From Nocardia sp. (GTDB lineage Bacteria > Actinomycetota > Actinomycetes > Mycobacteriales > Mycobacteriaceae), in NCBI RefSeq assembly GCF_025465275.1, contig NZ_JAODNK010000034.1, forward strand, positions 1 to 64,000: 64,000 bases of DNA, read 5' to 3'. Position numbers and translations under genes: made by a program. Positions 31,745 to 40,186 of this stretch are shown here, piece after piece; position 1 is the first letter of the stretch; each line of letters starts with the position of its first letter. The notes under the pieces were generated by a model. It was not told the DNA's origin. It saw nothing but the letters and a program-made list of their open reading frames with translations, and made no database searches.

Positions 31745-32904
31745 CATTGCTGGGGAGTTGTCCGTTTCAGGCTGGGATCCATGCTGTTGATGAGCTTCAT
31801 GAGGACCTCCGGACCCGTGGAGCCGGGGTGCATCAGGCGGAGTTGCCGGACGGTTCGCCGGTGTGGGTGGTGACCGGGTACGAGGCGGTGACTCGCTTGC
31901 TTGCGGACCCGCGCATGTCGGCGGCGAAGGCGGACAGCACGACCGGGTATCGCGGGAAGAAGTTGCCGCCGGCGTTGGATGCCAATCTGCTGAATATGGA
32001 TGGCGAGGAGCATCGGCGGATCCGCAAACTTGCTGCCGAGGCGTTCGCGCCGCGCAATCATGTCGCGCACGAAAAAATGGTGGTGGAGGCCGTTTCCGAG
32101 TTGGTCACCGCACTGCCCGCCAACGGGGAAATCGACTTCATGGACGGGTTGTGTGAACCGCTGCCCGCGCGGGTGACGGGGGCGCTGCTGGGTTTGCCGC
32201 GCGAGCAGTTGGGGGCGTTCCGGGATGCGTCCTCGCTGCTGCTACGCCTGGACTCCTCCCCCGACAGCGAGGAAACCCACAAGTCGATGACAACTCTGCT
32301 GGGGCTGCTGTCCGGTGTCATCGCCGACAAACGCCGCGCACCCGGCGACGATCTGCTCTCGGCCTGGATCGCCACCCGCGATGGCGAGGACAGGCTCACC
32401 GAGAACGAGCTCATGAGCCTCGCGTTCATCACCATCGTCGGTGGATTCGAGAACACCATCAGCGTGACCGCGTTCGCGCTCGACGAACTTGTCCGCAATC
32501 ACCAGGCGCACGCACGCGAAATCCTCGACCGGCCGGACGAATTCGCGAAGCTGATCCGGCAGTTGATCCATGAGGGTTCGCCGATGAACTACTCGCTGCG
32601 CCGCTTCCCCACCGCCGACCTCGAGGTCAACGGCGTGACCATCCCGCGCGGGCACACGGTGTTTCTGTCGCTGCGGTCGGCGCACCTCGATCCCGCCGGA
32701 GTCGGGAAGGCGGATCTGGTGTTCGGGTACGGCCGTCACTACTGCCTGGGTGCGAAACTTGCCGAATTGCAAGCTCAGCATGCGGCACGCGCTGTCCTGC
32801 ACCGGTATCCGCACCTGGGCGTGATCGGTCCGCGAGCGGACTACCGGCTGCGCTCGAGCTGGTTGACCTACGCCTTGGCCGAATTGCGAATGATCGCAGC
32901 CTGA
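31741..32904 (+). CDS. Cytochrome P450 lacking the ExxR motif
   Basis: A 387-residue bacterial P450. The heme loop FGYGRHYCLG (Cys near residue 335) is intact, and the I helix reads ITIVGGFENTISVTAF. The K-helix EELLR position reads RQLIH (about residues 272-276), so both the Glu and Arg of ExxR are replaced. The meander between SLRSAHLDPAG and DLVFGYG is about 15 residues shorter than usual. CYP157-type enzymes of Streptomyces are the known precedent for a missing ExxR. No ferredoxin gene is adjacent. It overlaps the convergent SnoaL-like gene by 37 bp. Confidence 0.88.
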   Translation: MTLLGSCPFQAGIHAVDELHEDLRTRGAGVHQAELPDGSPVWVVTGYEAVTRLLADPRMSAAKADSTTGYRGKKLPPALDANLLNMDGEEHRRIRKLAAEAFAPRNHVAHEKMVVEAVSELVTALPANGEIDFMDGLCEPLPARVTGALLGLPREQLGAFRDASSLLLRLDSSPDSEETHKSMTTLLGLLSGVIADKRRAPGDDLLSAWIATRDGEDRLTENELMSLAFITIVGGFENTISVTAFALDELVRNHQAHAREILDRPDEFAKLIRQLIHEGSPMNYSLRRFPTADLEVNGVTIPRGHTVFLSLRSAHLDPAGVGKADLVFGYGRHYCLGAKLAELQAQHAARAVLHRYPHLGVIGPRADYRLRSSWLTYALAELRMIAA

Positions 32905-33272
32905 TCCGGGGCGGCCATGATGGCTTGCCAAGGCGCCGAGTCGAAGATGAGGGTGATCGCGGTAATGGAACCGTCGTCGAGCCGGAAATGCTCTGCGGTG
33001 CGCTGGATTCCGACCGGCGAGTTGGTGTGCAGGTCGTAGATCAGCACCGCGTCGGTGTCGCTGTACAACGCGCTGATCATGTCGATGTGGTCGATGATCT
33101 GGACGAGTTGTTCGATACCCGCGAGATGGCCTGTCGGGCTGTCGGATTCGATGAAGGGGCTGCGGAAGGAGAAGCCGGGCGCGAGTTGTTCGGCGGCGGC
33201 CGGAATATCGGCCCGGAAGCGCGCCCGGTGGTAAGCCTCGACGGCTTGCTGGGTCGGTGAGGTGGTCGTCAT
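32868..33272 (-). CDS. SnoaL-like/NTF2-fold protein
   Basis: A 134-residue protein of the nuclear transport factor 2-like superfamily. TQQAVEAYHRARFRADIPA is the usual first helix, FSFRSPF the first strand, and TAEHFRLDDGSITAITLIFD the closing sheet. Such proteins are cyclases, isomerases or ligand-binding domains. It is encoded 21 bp after a MarR gene on the same strand, so it is probably regulated by it. Confidence 0.85.
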   Translation of the reverse strand: MTTTSPTQQAVEAYHRARFRADIPAAAEQLAPGFSFRSPFIESDSPTGHLAGIEQLVQIIDHIDMISALYSDTDAVLIYDLHTNSPVGIQRTAEHFRLDDGSITAITLIFDSAPWQAIMAAPDQAAIIRNSAKA

Positions 33273-33293
33273 CGTGTCTCCTGCGTAGCCGGT

Positions 33294-33863
33294 CTATGGA
33301 GTCGAGGGCTGAGTGCCGTTGAGGTACTGCTCGATTGCGCGCTGGTTGTCGACGACTCGCAGGCACAGGTGACGCAACTGCGCGAGTTCCTCCGGCGTGA
33401 ATCCGGCGAAGATCGCCGACATCGCCCGGTCGGTCGGCTGCCGGAAGGACTCCAGCCACGCGTGCCCGGCCGCGGTGATCCTGACGCGCACCGCGCGGCG
33501 ATCGTGTGGATCCGGAACACGCTCGGCCAGACCGTTGCCCGCGAGGGTGTCGACCAATCCGGTGACATTGCGCGAACTCACTCCGCACACGCGAGCCAGA
33601 TCTCCGATGCTCAAGTCATGATGGGAAACCTTGAGCCGACCGAGCACATCCAATGCGCCGGTGCTCAGCCCGCGACCGCCCGCGCCTTTGGAGCGCAGGC
33701 GGTCGACGGCCTGCCAGGCCGAACGAAGTGCCGCAGCCGCTTCCAGCGAGCCGATCTCGCTGTCTGTTGCCAGTATCTGCATGGATTTCCGGACGCCGGG
33801 GTCGTACAGCAGGCCGTCCGCATCGCTCGCTGTTCGCTCAGGAATTTTATGTACGTCATTCAT
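33294..33863 (-). CDS. MarR-family transcriptional regulator
   Basis: A 189-residue MarR regulator. The HTH is LSIGDLARVCGVSSRNVTGL, and the wing contains RVPDPHDRRAVRVRITAAGH, the diagnostic DxR block. An N-terminal extension of about 45 residues is unusual. The ATG at 33863 lies inside a palindrome, fitting autorepression. It forms an operon with the SnoaL-like gene. Confidence 0.9.
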   Translation of the reverse strand: MNDVHKIPERTASDADGLLYDPGVRKSMQILATDSEIGSLEAAAALRSAWQAVDRLRSKGAGGRGLSTGALDVLGRLKVSHHDLSIGDLARVCGVSSRNVTGLVDTLAGNGLAERVPDPHDRRAVRVRITAAGHAWLESFRQPTDRAMSAIFAGFTPEELAQLRHLCLRVVDNQRAIEQYLNGTQPSTP

Positions 33864-33873
33864 TATGAATGAC
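33855..33873. promoter_or_regulatory. MarR operator over its own start codon
   Basis: GTCATTCATTATGAATGAC (33855-33873): 9-bp perfect arms around one central base, covering the MarR start. It would block both transcription and translation start. It lies in an AT-rich patch. Confidence 0.75.
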
Positions 33874-33947
33874 TACGCTAAGTTCCCGAGCGGGCAACGG
33901 CAAGCCCGCGAACGCCGTTGCCTCCTCGAAACCCGGTCGGCTGCAGG

Positions 33948-35432
33948 TCAGTTGACGAGCGCCGTGTAAATCCGGTTGTTGGGGTCGAGCTGAGTGCGGA
34001 TCGTGTCCAGGCGGTCGAAGTTGTCTCCGAAATAGCGGTCGACCGGATCACCGGGCTCGAGGTAGTTCACATAGGCACCCGACGTGGCGGATTTGATCAA
34101 CTGATGGGCTTCGAGAACCCACGCGCGTGCTATGTCTGTCGGGGTGGGTTCATAGCAGCCCCACTCCACCATCGCGGCGTGATTGCGCCACGGGAACGCA
34201 GCGTCGGCGGTGGTTGTGTCGCGGATCGCACCGTCGAGCGTGTTGATCTGCACCCACCCGGTATTGCCGTCCCGGGAGAACATGGTGATCGCCTCGATGA
34301 TCACCGCGATCACATCGGAGGACAGCTCCTTGACGATGTCGGAACCGTTGTTGAAGCTCGCGCGGGGTTCGGTATCGCTGCCACCGGCCAGGTAGGTGAC
34401 TGCATCCATATGGGACAGCGTGCGAGCGTCCACCGTCAGTGGCAACATCTTCATCGTGCCGGCCAGCGCCGCACCGGCGAGAGCACCCGCACCGGCGGGA
34501 CAGACCAATTGCACCCAGCAGCGCAGCCCGCCGTGACCATCGGCGTCCACGCTGATATCGGCCCACTGCTCATGGTCGGCGCCGCGCACCCACTCCGCCC
34601 AGCCCGCAATGGCCTGCGCGGCAAGTTCCCCGGGAAAAGTCAGCGCCACAACATCTTTGGCAGTCGCCTCACAGGTATTGAAGGTGAAGGAGGTGACCAC
34701 GCCGAGGAAGTGGCCGCCACCCCGCAATGCCCAGAACAGATCCGGGCGGGAAGTCGCCGACACCTCGGTCACCGTGCCGTCGGGCAATACCAGCGTGGCC
34801 GCGCTGATCCGATCACAGGTCATGCCGTACCGGCGCGACTCGAACCCCAGACCGCCGCCCAGTGCGAGTCCGCCGACACCGACCGACGGGCACATACCGG
34901 CCGGAATCGTCTGTCCGTACTGGTCGAGTTCCCGATACACCTCGCTCAAAGTGAGCGCGGGCGCGACCACCGCCGACCCATCGTGGTAATCGACACCCGT
35001 CAGCCCGCGCAGGTCGATGATCATCACCCCGGTCGCCGAAGAGACCCCCGCGTACGAATGTCCACCGGAACGGGCAGCCAGGCGCAGCTTGTTCTGCGCC
35101 GCGAACGTCACCGCCGCCGCAACATCGTCGACGTTCGCCACCTGCACAACCGCGGTGGGCGTCTCATCGTCGAACCGAGTGTTGAAGATCTGCTTGGCCA
35201 TCCCGTAATCCGCATCGTCGGCACGCACCACGCGGCCCTCGATGTGGTTCTGCAACTCATCCCAATCCGCTGCGGCGGCCAACTCGGCCGACGACGGTGA
35301 AGGGTCGGCATGCGCAGGCAACTCGCTGGCAGATGCCCAACCAGCCACTGCGATCCCGAGTGCTCCGCGCAGAAACATGCTGCGTGAAATGGCGATATCG
35401 GTGGTATCTATCGCTCGGCTCCTATCCCTCAT
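33948..35432 (-). CDS. Secreted FAD-binding oxidase, berberine-bridge-enzyme type
   Basis: A 494-residue FAD-linked oxidase. A signal-like N-terminus (RSMFLRGALGIAVAGWASAS, only one Arg at the Tat position) precedes the PCMH FAD domain with RSGGHSYAG, whose His is a flavin attachment site, and GMCPSVGVGGLALGGGLG, where the Cys suggests bicovalent FAD. The BBE C-terminal element is YVNYLEP ... YFGDNFDRLDTIRTQLDP. It oxidises an alcohol or sugar-like substrate outside the membrane. The ATG at 35432 is chosen over upstream starts. Bases 35433-35702 hold the divergent promoters and no gene. Confidence 0.88.
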   Translation of the reverse strand: MRDRSRAIDTTDIAISRSMFLRGALGIAVAGWASASELPAHADPSPSSAELAAAADWDELQNHIEGRVVRADDADYGMAKQIFNTRFDDETPTAVVQVANVDDVAAAVTFAAQNKLRLAARSGGHSYAGVSSATGVMIIDLRGLTGVDYHDGSAVVAPALTLSEVYRELDQYGQTIPAGMCPSVGVGGLALGGGLGFESRRYGMTCDRISAATLVLPDGTVTEVSATSRPDLFWALRGGGHFLGVVTSFTFNTCEATAKDVVALTFPGELAAQAIAGWAEWVRGADHEQWADISVDADGHGGLRCWVQLVCPAGAGALAGAALAGTMKMLPLTVDARTLSHMDAVTYLAGGSDTEPRASFNNGSDIVKELSSDVIAVIIEAITMFSRDGNTGWVQINTLDGAIRDTTTADAAFPWRNHAAMVEWGCYEPTPTDIARAWVLEAHQLIKSATSGAYVNYLEPGDPVDRYFGDNFDRLDTIRTQLDPNNRIYTALVN

Positions 35433-35702
35433 CTGGTACGACCTCCCCACGTTACTGGTTGGTGCAGTACAAGATCGGTCCTTCGGTCCGGCCACCGGCG
35501 CAGGACCGCAACGGATCTCGTACTTACCAATAGTCGCCCCGCGACCGGGCCGCACACCCTTCTCACAGGCAATTAACAGGGCTTTACCGGATTCCGTTCA
35601 CTGTGACTTCAAGGGGTTACTTTTGGGCCGACTCGAGTTGCTATGGGTGTGCTGTCCGAACACTTGGAGTACATCAGCGCCGAATCAATCGAGGGACAAG
35701 TT

Positions 35703-36704
35703 ATGGCACGGAATTCGTATCGGTTTGCTGCGGGCCTGGCCGCGCTCGGGCTCGCCGCCCTGGCCGCGCCGGTCGCGCATGCGGAACCCGCGCCGCTCAA
35801 CGGGCTGTTCGCGCTCTCCTCGGGGGTCTGCGCGAACGGGGTCGTCACCGGGAGCTTCTTCCGGATGATCCTGCCCACCGGCGATGCGAACGGGCCGTAC
35901 CTGCAGAACAGTGATTCGCGGTGCAGCGATCAAACGGTGACTCCACTGTCCGCGGGCAGCGACGGCGGACTGGTCAGCGGTAGTTATCAGCCACAACCCG
36001 CGGCGGCATTCGACGGAGCGGGCAATGCGGTGTCGGGACGGGTCACCACACCGGTGCGGTTCTACGGCGTCGACTTCGCGACGGCCACCAATTCGACCGA
36101 CCCGCAGACCGGAACGGGCGCCGGACTGCCGCAGATCTACAGCGACGGCGGGCACCTCTCGGGTGATTTGAGCAGCCTCGGCGTCACCTGGAACAACCAG
36201 CTGTTCAATCAAGGATCGCCGAAGCCCGGTGGCGGACTGCCGGGCAAGACCAGCCCGATCAGCGGAAGCATCGACGGGGCAGGCAATTTCGTCATCGAAT
36301 GGACCAGTCAGATCGTCGGCGGGCCGTTCAACAACTTCACCGGACTGTGGCATCTGGCGGGGCAGTATCGGGGTGGCGGGTTGCAGGCCGCGCCCGCAAC
36401 GGCCACGATCGCACCGGCCGCACCGCAGGGAGCAGCACCGCAGGCCGTAGCGCCGGCGCAAGCCGCTGTTCCGGCACAGCAGCCGGCCAATGCCGCACCC
36501 GCGCCGGTCGATGCCCAGGGCGCCGAGCCCGCATCGCTCCTCCGGACCGCGCAGGCCAATCCGGCCCCCCTCGCCCAGAGCGTGGAAATTCCACGCAATC
36601 AGCGCAATTCATGGCTGATACCGGTGCTGTTCGTGGTTGCCGTGGTCGGTACCGCCGCGTTCTTCAGCGCCGGACGCCTCGCAAGGATCCGGATCCGGCG
36701 ATGA
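35703..36704 (+). CDS. Membrane-anchored secreted protein, envelope operon gene 1
   Basis: A 333-residue exported protein. The signal peptide (RFAAGLAALGLAALAAPVAH) is followed by a domain of about 190 residues with FFRMILPTGDANGPYLQN, SDGGLVSGSYQPQP, FNQGSPKPGG and WTSQIVGGPFNNFTGLWHLA. Then comes an Ala/Pro/Gln-rich stalk, one membrane helix (LIPVLFVVAVVGTAAFF) and a short basic tail. The domain recurs in gene 3 of this operon. I know of no function. ATG follows GAGGGACAAGTT. It is coupled to gene 2 by ATGA. Confidence 0.8.
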   Translation: MARNSYRFAAGLAALGLAALAAPVAHAEPAPLNGLFALSSGVCANGVVTGSFFRMILPTGDANGPYLQNSDSRCSDQTVTPLSAGSDGGLVSGSYQPQPAAAFDGAGNAVSGRVTTPVRFYGVDFATATNSTDPQTGTGAGLPQIYSDGGHLSGDLSSLGVTWNNQLFNQGSPKPGGGLPGKTSPISGSIDGAGNFVIEWTSQIVGGPFNNFTGLWHLAGQYRGGGLQAAPATATIAPAAPQGAAPQAVAPAQAAVPAQQPANAAPAPVDAQGAEPASLLRTAQANPAPLAQSVEIPRNQRNSWLIPVLFVVAVVGTAAFFSAGRLARIRIRR

Positions 36705-37738
36705 CCACCGCACCACCCTCGTCCGCACTGCCCGCGTACGGCGAATTCGTCTCCACCATCGAACGCGCGCCCGACCGGGTGGCAGCCCGCTGGCCGTTCG
36801 TCGTGCTGATCGTGCTGGGCGCGCTGCTGGTGGCCGCACCGCTGATGACCGGCATGTTTCCCCGGGCGATCAAGGGCGAAGCCATGATCGACGCCTTCCA
36901 TCCTTATATCGCCTCGAAGAGCATTCAGGACTATCGGGATGATCTGCGCGTACTCGACGACGCCCGCACGAACGTCCTCGCGATTCAGGCGAACGGTGGA
37001 CAGCCCGGCAATTTCCAGTACGTCGACAAGTTCGTCCAGGACTATCCGAGCATTCATGCCAACCTGTCCGGGATGGTCGACTCGATCGACGCCAATCAGG
37101 ACAACTACCGGAAGCTTTCCAGCACAGCACCTTTCGGGGTGTTGCCCTGGTTGCTCGCGCTGCCCGGCGTGGTGCTGATCGCGGCGGGCGGCTTCGGGCT
37201 GCAGGCCGCACGGAACGGCAAGCGCGGTGTGGTCTGGCACGGGGCAGCGACCTTGGCCGGGTTGGCCTTGCTCGCGGTTCCGCTCACCGGTGGCCTGTTC
37301 CAGGCCGCTCCGGCGGCGCAGCCGCTCGTCAATGACTTCCGGCCGATTCTCACGCACGACGAAGTCCGCACGGTGCAAGGCTATTTCGTCACCATGGTCG
37401 CCGCGGACGGGGAGCTCAACAGTCGCTATGTGAGTGCGCTGAAGACGGCCCGGCCGGAGGCCGATCGCACCGGCATCACGGCGCTCGAGGCGCGCTGGCA
37501 GCCAATGACCGCACGGTTCGCCGCGCTGGTCGGCGTACTGAACGACAATGTCGGCAATTTCGATGCGGTTGTCGCACTCAATGATTCGACCGAGCCGCTT
37601 GGCATCACGGCCTTTCGCGGCCTCGGCTGGGGCTTTGTGATTCCCGGATTCCTCGCCCTGGCGGTCGCTGCCGCGGGGCTGCGGCCGGCACTGATCGGTT
37701 CTCGCCGCGGCGGTTCCAGGGGAGGTACCTCCAAGTGA
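36701..37738 (+). CDS. Four-helix membrane protein, envelope operon gene 2
   Basis: A 345-residue integral membrane protein with about four helices (WPFVVLIVLGALLVAAPLMT, then LPWLLALPGVVLIAAGGFGL, the TLAGLALLAVPLTGG helix, and a final FVIPGFLALAVAAAGL). There are two extracellular helical domains of about 80 residues with tandem similarity (FHPYIASKSIQDYRDDLRVL versus FRPILTHDEVRTVQGYF), suggesting an internal duplication. No family is recognised. It overlaps genes 1 and 3 by 4 bp each. Confidence 0.8.
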   Translation: MTTAPPSSALPAYGEFVSTIERAPDRVAARWPFVVLIVLGALLVAAPLMTGMFPRAIKGEAMIDAFHPYIASKSIQDYRDDLRVLDDARTNVLAIQANGGQPGNFQYVDKFVQDYPSIHANLSGMVDSIDANQDNYRKLSSTAPFGVLPWLLALPGVVLIAAGGFGLQAARNGKRGVVWHGAATLAGLALLAVPLTGGLFQAAPAAQPLVNDFRPILTHDEVRTVQGYFVTMVAADGELNSRYVSALKTARPEADRTGITALEARWQPMTARFAALVGVLNDNVGNFDAVVALNDSTEPLGITAFRGLGWGFVIPGFLALAVAAAGLRPALIGSRRGGSRGGTSK

Positions 37739-38568
37739 GGATTTTCGGACGCACTACCGGCCGCGCATTCACGGTCGTGCTGGCCGCCACCGCGGTGCTC
37801 GCAACCGGTTGCGGGAGCGACGATTCCGCGAAGACCACGAGCGGACCGGAGCAGCTCGCCGGACTGCTGCGCTTCACCCCCGGCGCGGCGAACGGTAGCG
37901 CCGTCACCGGCACCTGGTTCCGCATGGTGCAGCCGGGCGGGACACCCGAGAACGGGCCGTACATGCCCAATGGCGATTCGCCAGCACAGGGCGGCTCGAC
38001 CACACTGCTGGAACCGGGAACGGCGGGCGGACTGCGCGTCGGCGGTTATCAGAGTGAGCCCAATCCCAGTTTCGCGCAGGGCAATTCGCTGGCGGCCTCC
38101 ATCACCAAGCCGACCAAGTTCTTCGCCGTGGAATTCGGCACCTCCACCAATGCGGTCGATCCGCAGACCCAGCGCGCGGTGCCGCCGCCGACCGTGACCG
38201 ACAACAACGGGAAGCTCACCGCCGATCTGTCCGCGTGGGCCGCGTCCTGGAACGATCAGGAATTCAATCAGGGTGCACCCAAGCCGCCGGAGAAGCAGGG
38301 CGCACAGGTCGCCGGCGCCGAACAGGTGCAGAAGGCCTGGGATTGGGTCGCCCAGCGATGGTTCGACCGGCCGAGTCCCGATGCCGCCCAAGGACCTTCG
38401 GCGACCGGCACCTACGACCCGAAGACCCGCGCCTTCACGCTCCAGTGGACCAGCCTCATCGTCGGGGGTCCGTTCAACGGCTTCACCGGCGTCTGGCATC
38501 TGGCAGGCGTTTACGAACCCGACGCCGCGGGTTCCCCCGCGACAACACCGAGGAGTACCGGCCGATGA
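37735..38568 (+). CDS. Lipoprotein-like secreted protein, envelope operon gene 3
   Basis: A 277-residue exported protein starting at a GTG that overlaps gene 2. The signal ends VLATGCGSDD, a probable lipobox, so it may be lipid-anchored. It is homologous to gene 1 over the whole domain: WFRMVQPGGTPENGPYMPN, GGLRVGGYQSEPNPSF, STNAVDPQT, FNQGAPKP and WTSLIVGGPFNGFTGVWHLA. An extra insert (QVQKAWDWVAQRWFDRPSPD) separates the last two blocks. The duplicate with a different anchor suggests parts of one surface assembly. Confidence 0.8.
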   Translation: MRIFGRTTGRAFTVVLAATAVLATGCGSDDSAKTTSGPEQLAGLLRFTPGAANGSAVTGTWFRMVQPGGTPENGPYMPNGDSPAQGGSTTLLEPGTAGGLRVGGYQSEPNPSFAQGNSLAASITKPTKFFAVEFGTSTNAVDPQTQRAVPPPTVTDNNGKLTADLSAWAASWNDQEFNQGAPKPPEKQGAQVAGAEQVQKAWDWVAQRWFDRPSPDAAQGPSATGTYDPKTRAFTLQWTSLIVGGPFNGFTGVWHLAGVYEPDAAGSPATTPRSTGR

Positions 38569-39557
38569 CTTCCGCCGAAAAGAATCGCCGACCGGCGGTG
38601 GTCGCGGCCATCCGTGCCATCGCCGCCCTGACCGTGGTCGGCAGTGCCGCCGCGGTCACCACTTTGACGGTTCACGCCGATGACCACGCCACAACGACCG
38701 TGGTTGCGAAGGAACAGTCGACGACCACAACGTCGGCAGCTTCGAGCACGGTGGAAGTAGCACCCGCGCCGCTCGCCGACGGTGCCGCTGCTCCCGGTAC
38801 GGTAACGCCCGGAGCCGCGAATGCCGCTGTCCCCCTGGGCCAGGCGCCGAATGCCGCCGTGCCGATCGGTCAGGGCACAGGCCCGAGCGCTGCTGTTCCG
38901 CTGAGCCAGGGTGGAGCTCCGAGTGCTTCGGTGCCACTTGGTCAAGGAACCGCTCCGAACGCCTCCGTACCGCTGGGCGGGGGCACATCACCTAATGCGT
39001 CCGTGCCGCTGAATCAGGTTCCCGGACAGGATGGTTCGATACCGCTCGCCGCGGGCAACCCGTTCTCCACCAGACCCGTCGAAACCCAGCCGGCCTGCCC
39101 ACTGGGCTGGCCCGCACCGAAGCAACAGGGCGGGCTGGCGTCGCTGATCGGCCTGGCTCCCCTGGCCGGGCCGTTCTCCTCGGAGGCGTTCGCACTCGGC
39201 TCGGTATATCAGCCGATTCTGCAGCTGGCGGGGCCGGTGCTGGCCGAGATCGCGCCGATCATCACCCAGAATCAGCCGCTGATCGATCCGATCATCGCCA
39301 ATGTGCAGGCCGTGGAAGCCGTTGTCCTGCAGGCAATCCTGCCCTACTACGGCCCCTACCGCGCGCAGCTCATCGCCGCCGAAGGCGACTTCGCCAAGTC
39401 CCTCGCCCCGATCCTCGACCACGCCTACAACAGCGAGGCCGCCTCCTGCCTCGTCGCCTGGCAGGGCCAGATCATCGATCAGGCCAAGGGTGGCCACATC
39501 ACCGTCGCCTCCCTGGCCCACCCGGGCACCGTCGTCGAACTGGGCCCGGAGGACTGA
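38565..39557 (+). CDS. Secreted repeat protein, envelope operon gene 4
   Basis: A 330-residue exported protein. An N-terminal signal or anchor (AVVAAIRAIAALTVVGSAAA) is followed by a Ser/Thr-rich stretch, then about seven imperfect repeats of 12-14 residues with the pattern ASVPLGQGTAPN (residues 85-165), and a C-terminal helical domain with PACPLGW and IIANVQAVEAVVLQAILPYY. Coupled by ATGA to gene 3. No family is recognised; the repeat region probably spans the cell wall. Confidence 0.8.
   Translation: MTSAEKNRRPAVVAAIRAIAALTVVGSAAAVTTLTVHADDHATTTVVAKEQSTTTTSAASSTVEVAPAPLADGAAAPGTVTPGAANAAVPLGQAPNAAVPIGQGTGPSAAVPLSQGGAPSASVPLGQGTAPNASVPLGGGTSPNASVPLNQVPGQDGSIPLAAGNPFSTRPVETQPACPLGWPAPKQQGGLASLIGLAPLAGPFSSEAFALGSVYQPILQLAGPVLAEIAPIITQNQPLIDPIIANVQAVEAVVLQAILPYYGPYRAQLIAAEGDFAKSLAPILDHAYNSEAASCLVAWQGQIIDQAKGGHITVASLAHPGTVVELGPED
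38812..39056 (+). repeat. In-frame tandem repeats of the VPLGQG type
   Basis: Seven imperfect units of about 36-42 bp encode A-[AS]-VP-[LI]-G/S/N-Q-x-x-x-[AP]-x-[AS]. Units include AAVPLGQAPN, AAVPIGQGTGPS, AAVPLSQGGAPS, ASVPLGQGTAPN, ASVPLGGGTSPN, ASVPLNQVPGQ and GSIPLAAGN. Copy number may vary between strains. Confidence 0.8.
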
Positions 39558-39565
39558 GCGTCTGT

Positions 39566-40114
39566 CTATCCCTGTTCAGGAGAAGGGGATTCCCCCAAAA
39601 GGTCGGCGATCGTGGCCTCCAGCCAGGCACGGTCGGCACGGCTGGTGACTCCGGCGAGGGTGAGCATGCCCTTGCGGAATCGGTCGTTCATCTCGGTGGC
39701 GCGCACGGGCTTGCCGTCCGCGTAGAAGTAGCTGGCCGGCCCGTCCATGAACTCCAGCCGGCGCTGCAGGACCCGGGCCTGGTCGGCCGGATCGGGCAGA
39801 CGGCTGAGGAAGGCGAGCAGCACGAGGAACGAGTTGCGGTCGGTGATCTCGACTTCGGCCGGCTCGCGAAGCCTGCGGAGCAACTCGGCATGGCCTGCGG
39901 CGGTGAGCGAAAGCACCTGCCGCGGAGTGGCTCCGCGACCCGGTTCCTCCTGCCGGTCCAGCAGCCCGGCATTGCGCAGCCGATTCAGTGCGGGGTAGAG
40001 CGCCCCGTCGCTGACCGGGCGGACATGGCCCGACAAACCCGAGATACGGGCGCGGAGCTCATAGGCATGCAGCGGCTCCTCCGCGAGGAATCCCAGAACG
40101 CTCAAGGTCAGCAC
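39566..40114 (-). CDS. PadR-family transcriptional regulator
   Basis: A 182-residue PadR regulator. LSVLGFLAEEPLHAYELRAR begins the winged helix, SDGALYPALNRLRNAGLLDR is the recognition part, and the C-terminal Vir_act_alpha_C-type helical domain covers residues 85-175 (LRREPAEVEI then LVLLAFLSRL). It is divergent from an alpha/beta hydrolase with a 14-bp inverted repeat between. It is convergent with the envelope operon, leaving 8 bp. Confidence 0.9.
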   Translation of the reverse strand: MLTLSVLGFLAEEPLHAYELRARISGLSGHVRPVSDGALYPALNRLRNAGLLDRQEEPGRGATPRQVLSLTAAGHAELLRRLREPAEVEITDRNSFLVLLAFLSRLPDPADQARVLQRRLEFMDGPASYFYADGKPVRATEMNDRFRKGMLTLAGVTSRADRAWLEATIADLLGESPSPEQG

Positions 40115-40150
40115 CTCGTCACCCTACCAAGTTGTGCTCACTAATAGTGT

Positions 40151-40181
40151 TGACTCTAATCGAGTGCCTCGATTAGAGTCA
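40151..40181. promoter_or_regulatory. PadR-type operator
   Basis: Perfect 14-bp arms TGACTCTAATCGAG (40151-40164) and CTCGATTAGAGTCA (40168-40181) around TGC, directly before the hydrolase start. A smaller palindrome CACTAATAGTG lies beside it toward padR. Confidence 0.8.
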
Positions 40182-40186
40182 CTGCC

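Noticed and set aside
33918..35300. 460-codon plus-strand frame over the FAD oxidase
   Set aside because: Same reason: an antisense shadow, rich in Arg/His/Gly, opposite a gene with clear covalent-flavin motifs.
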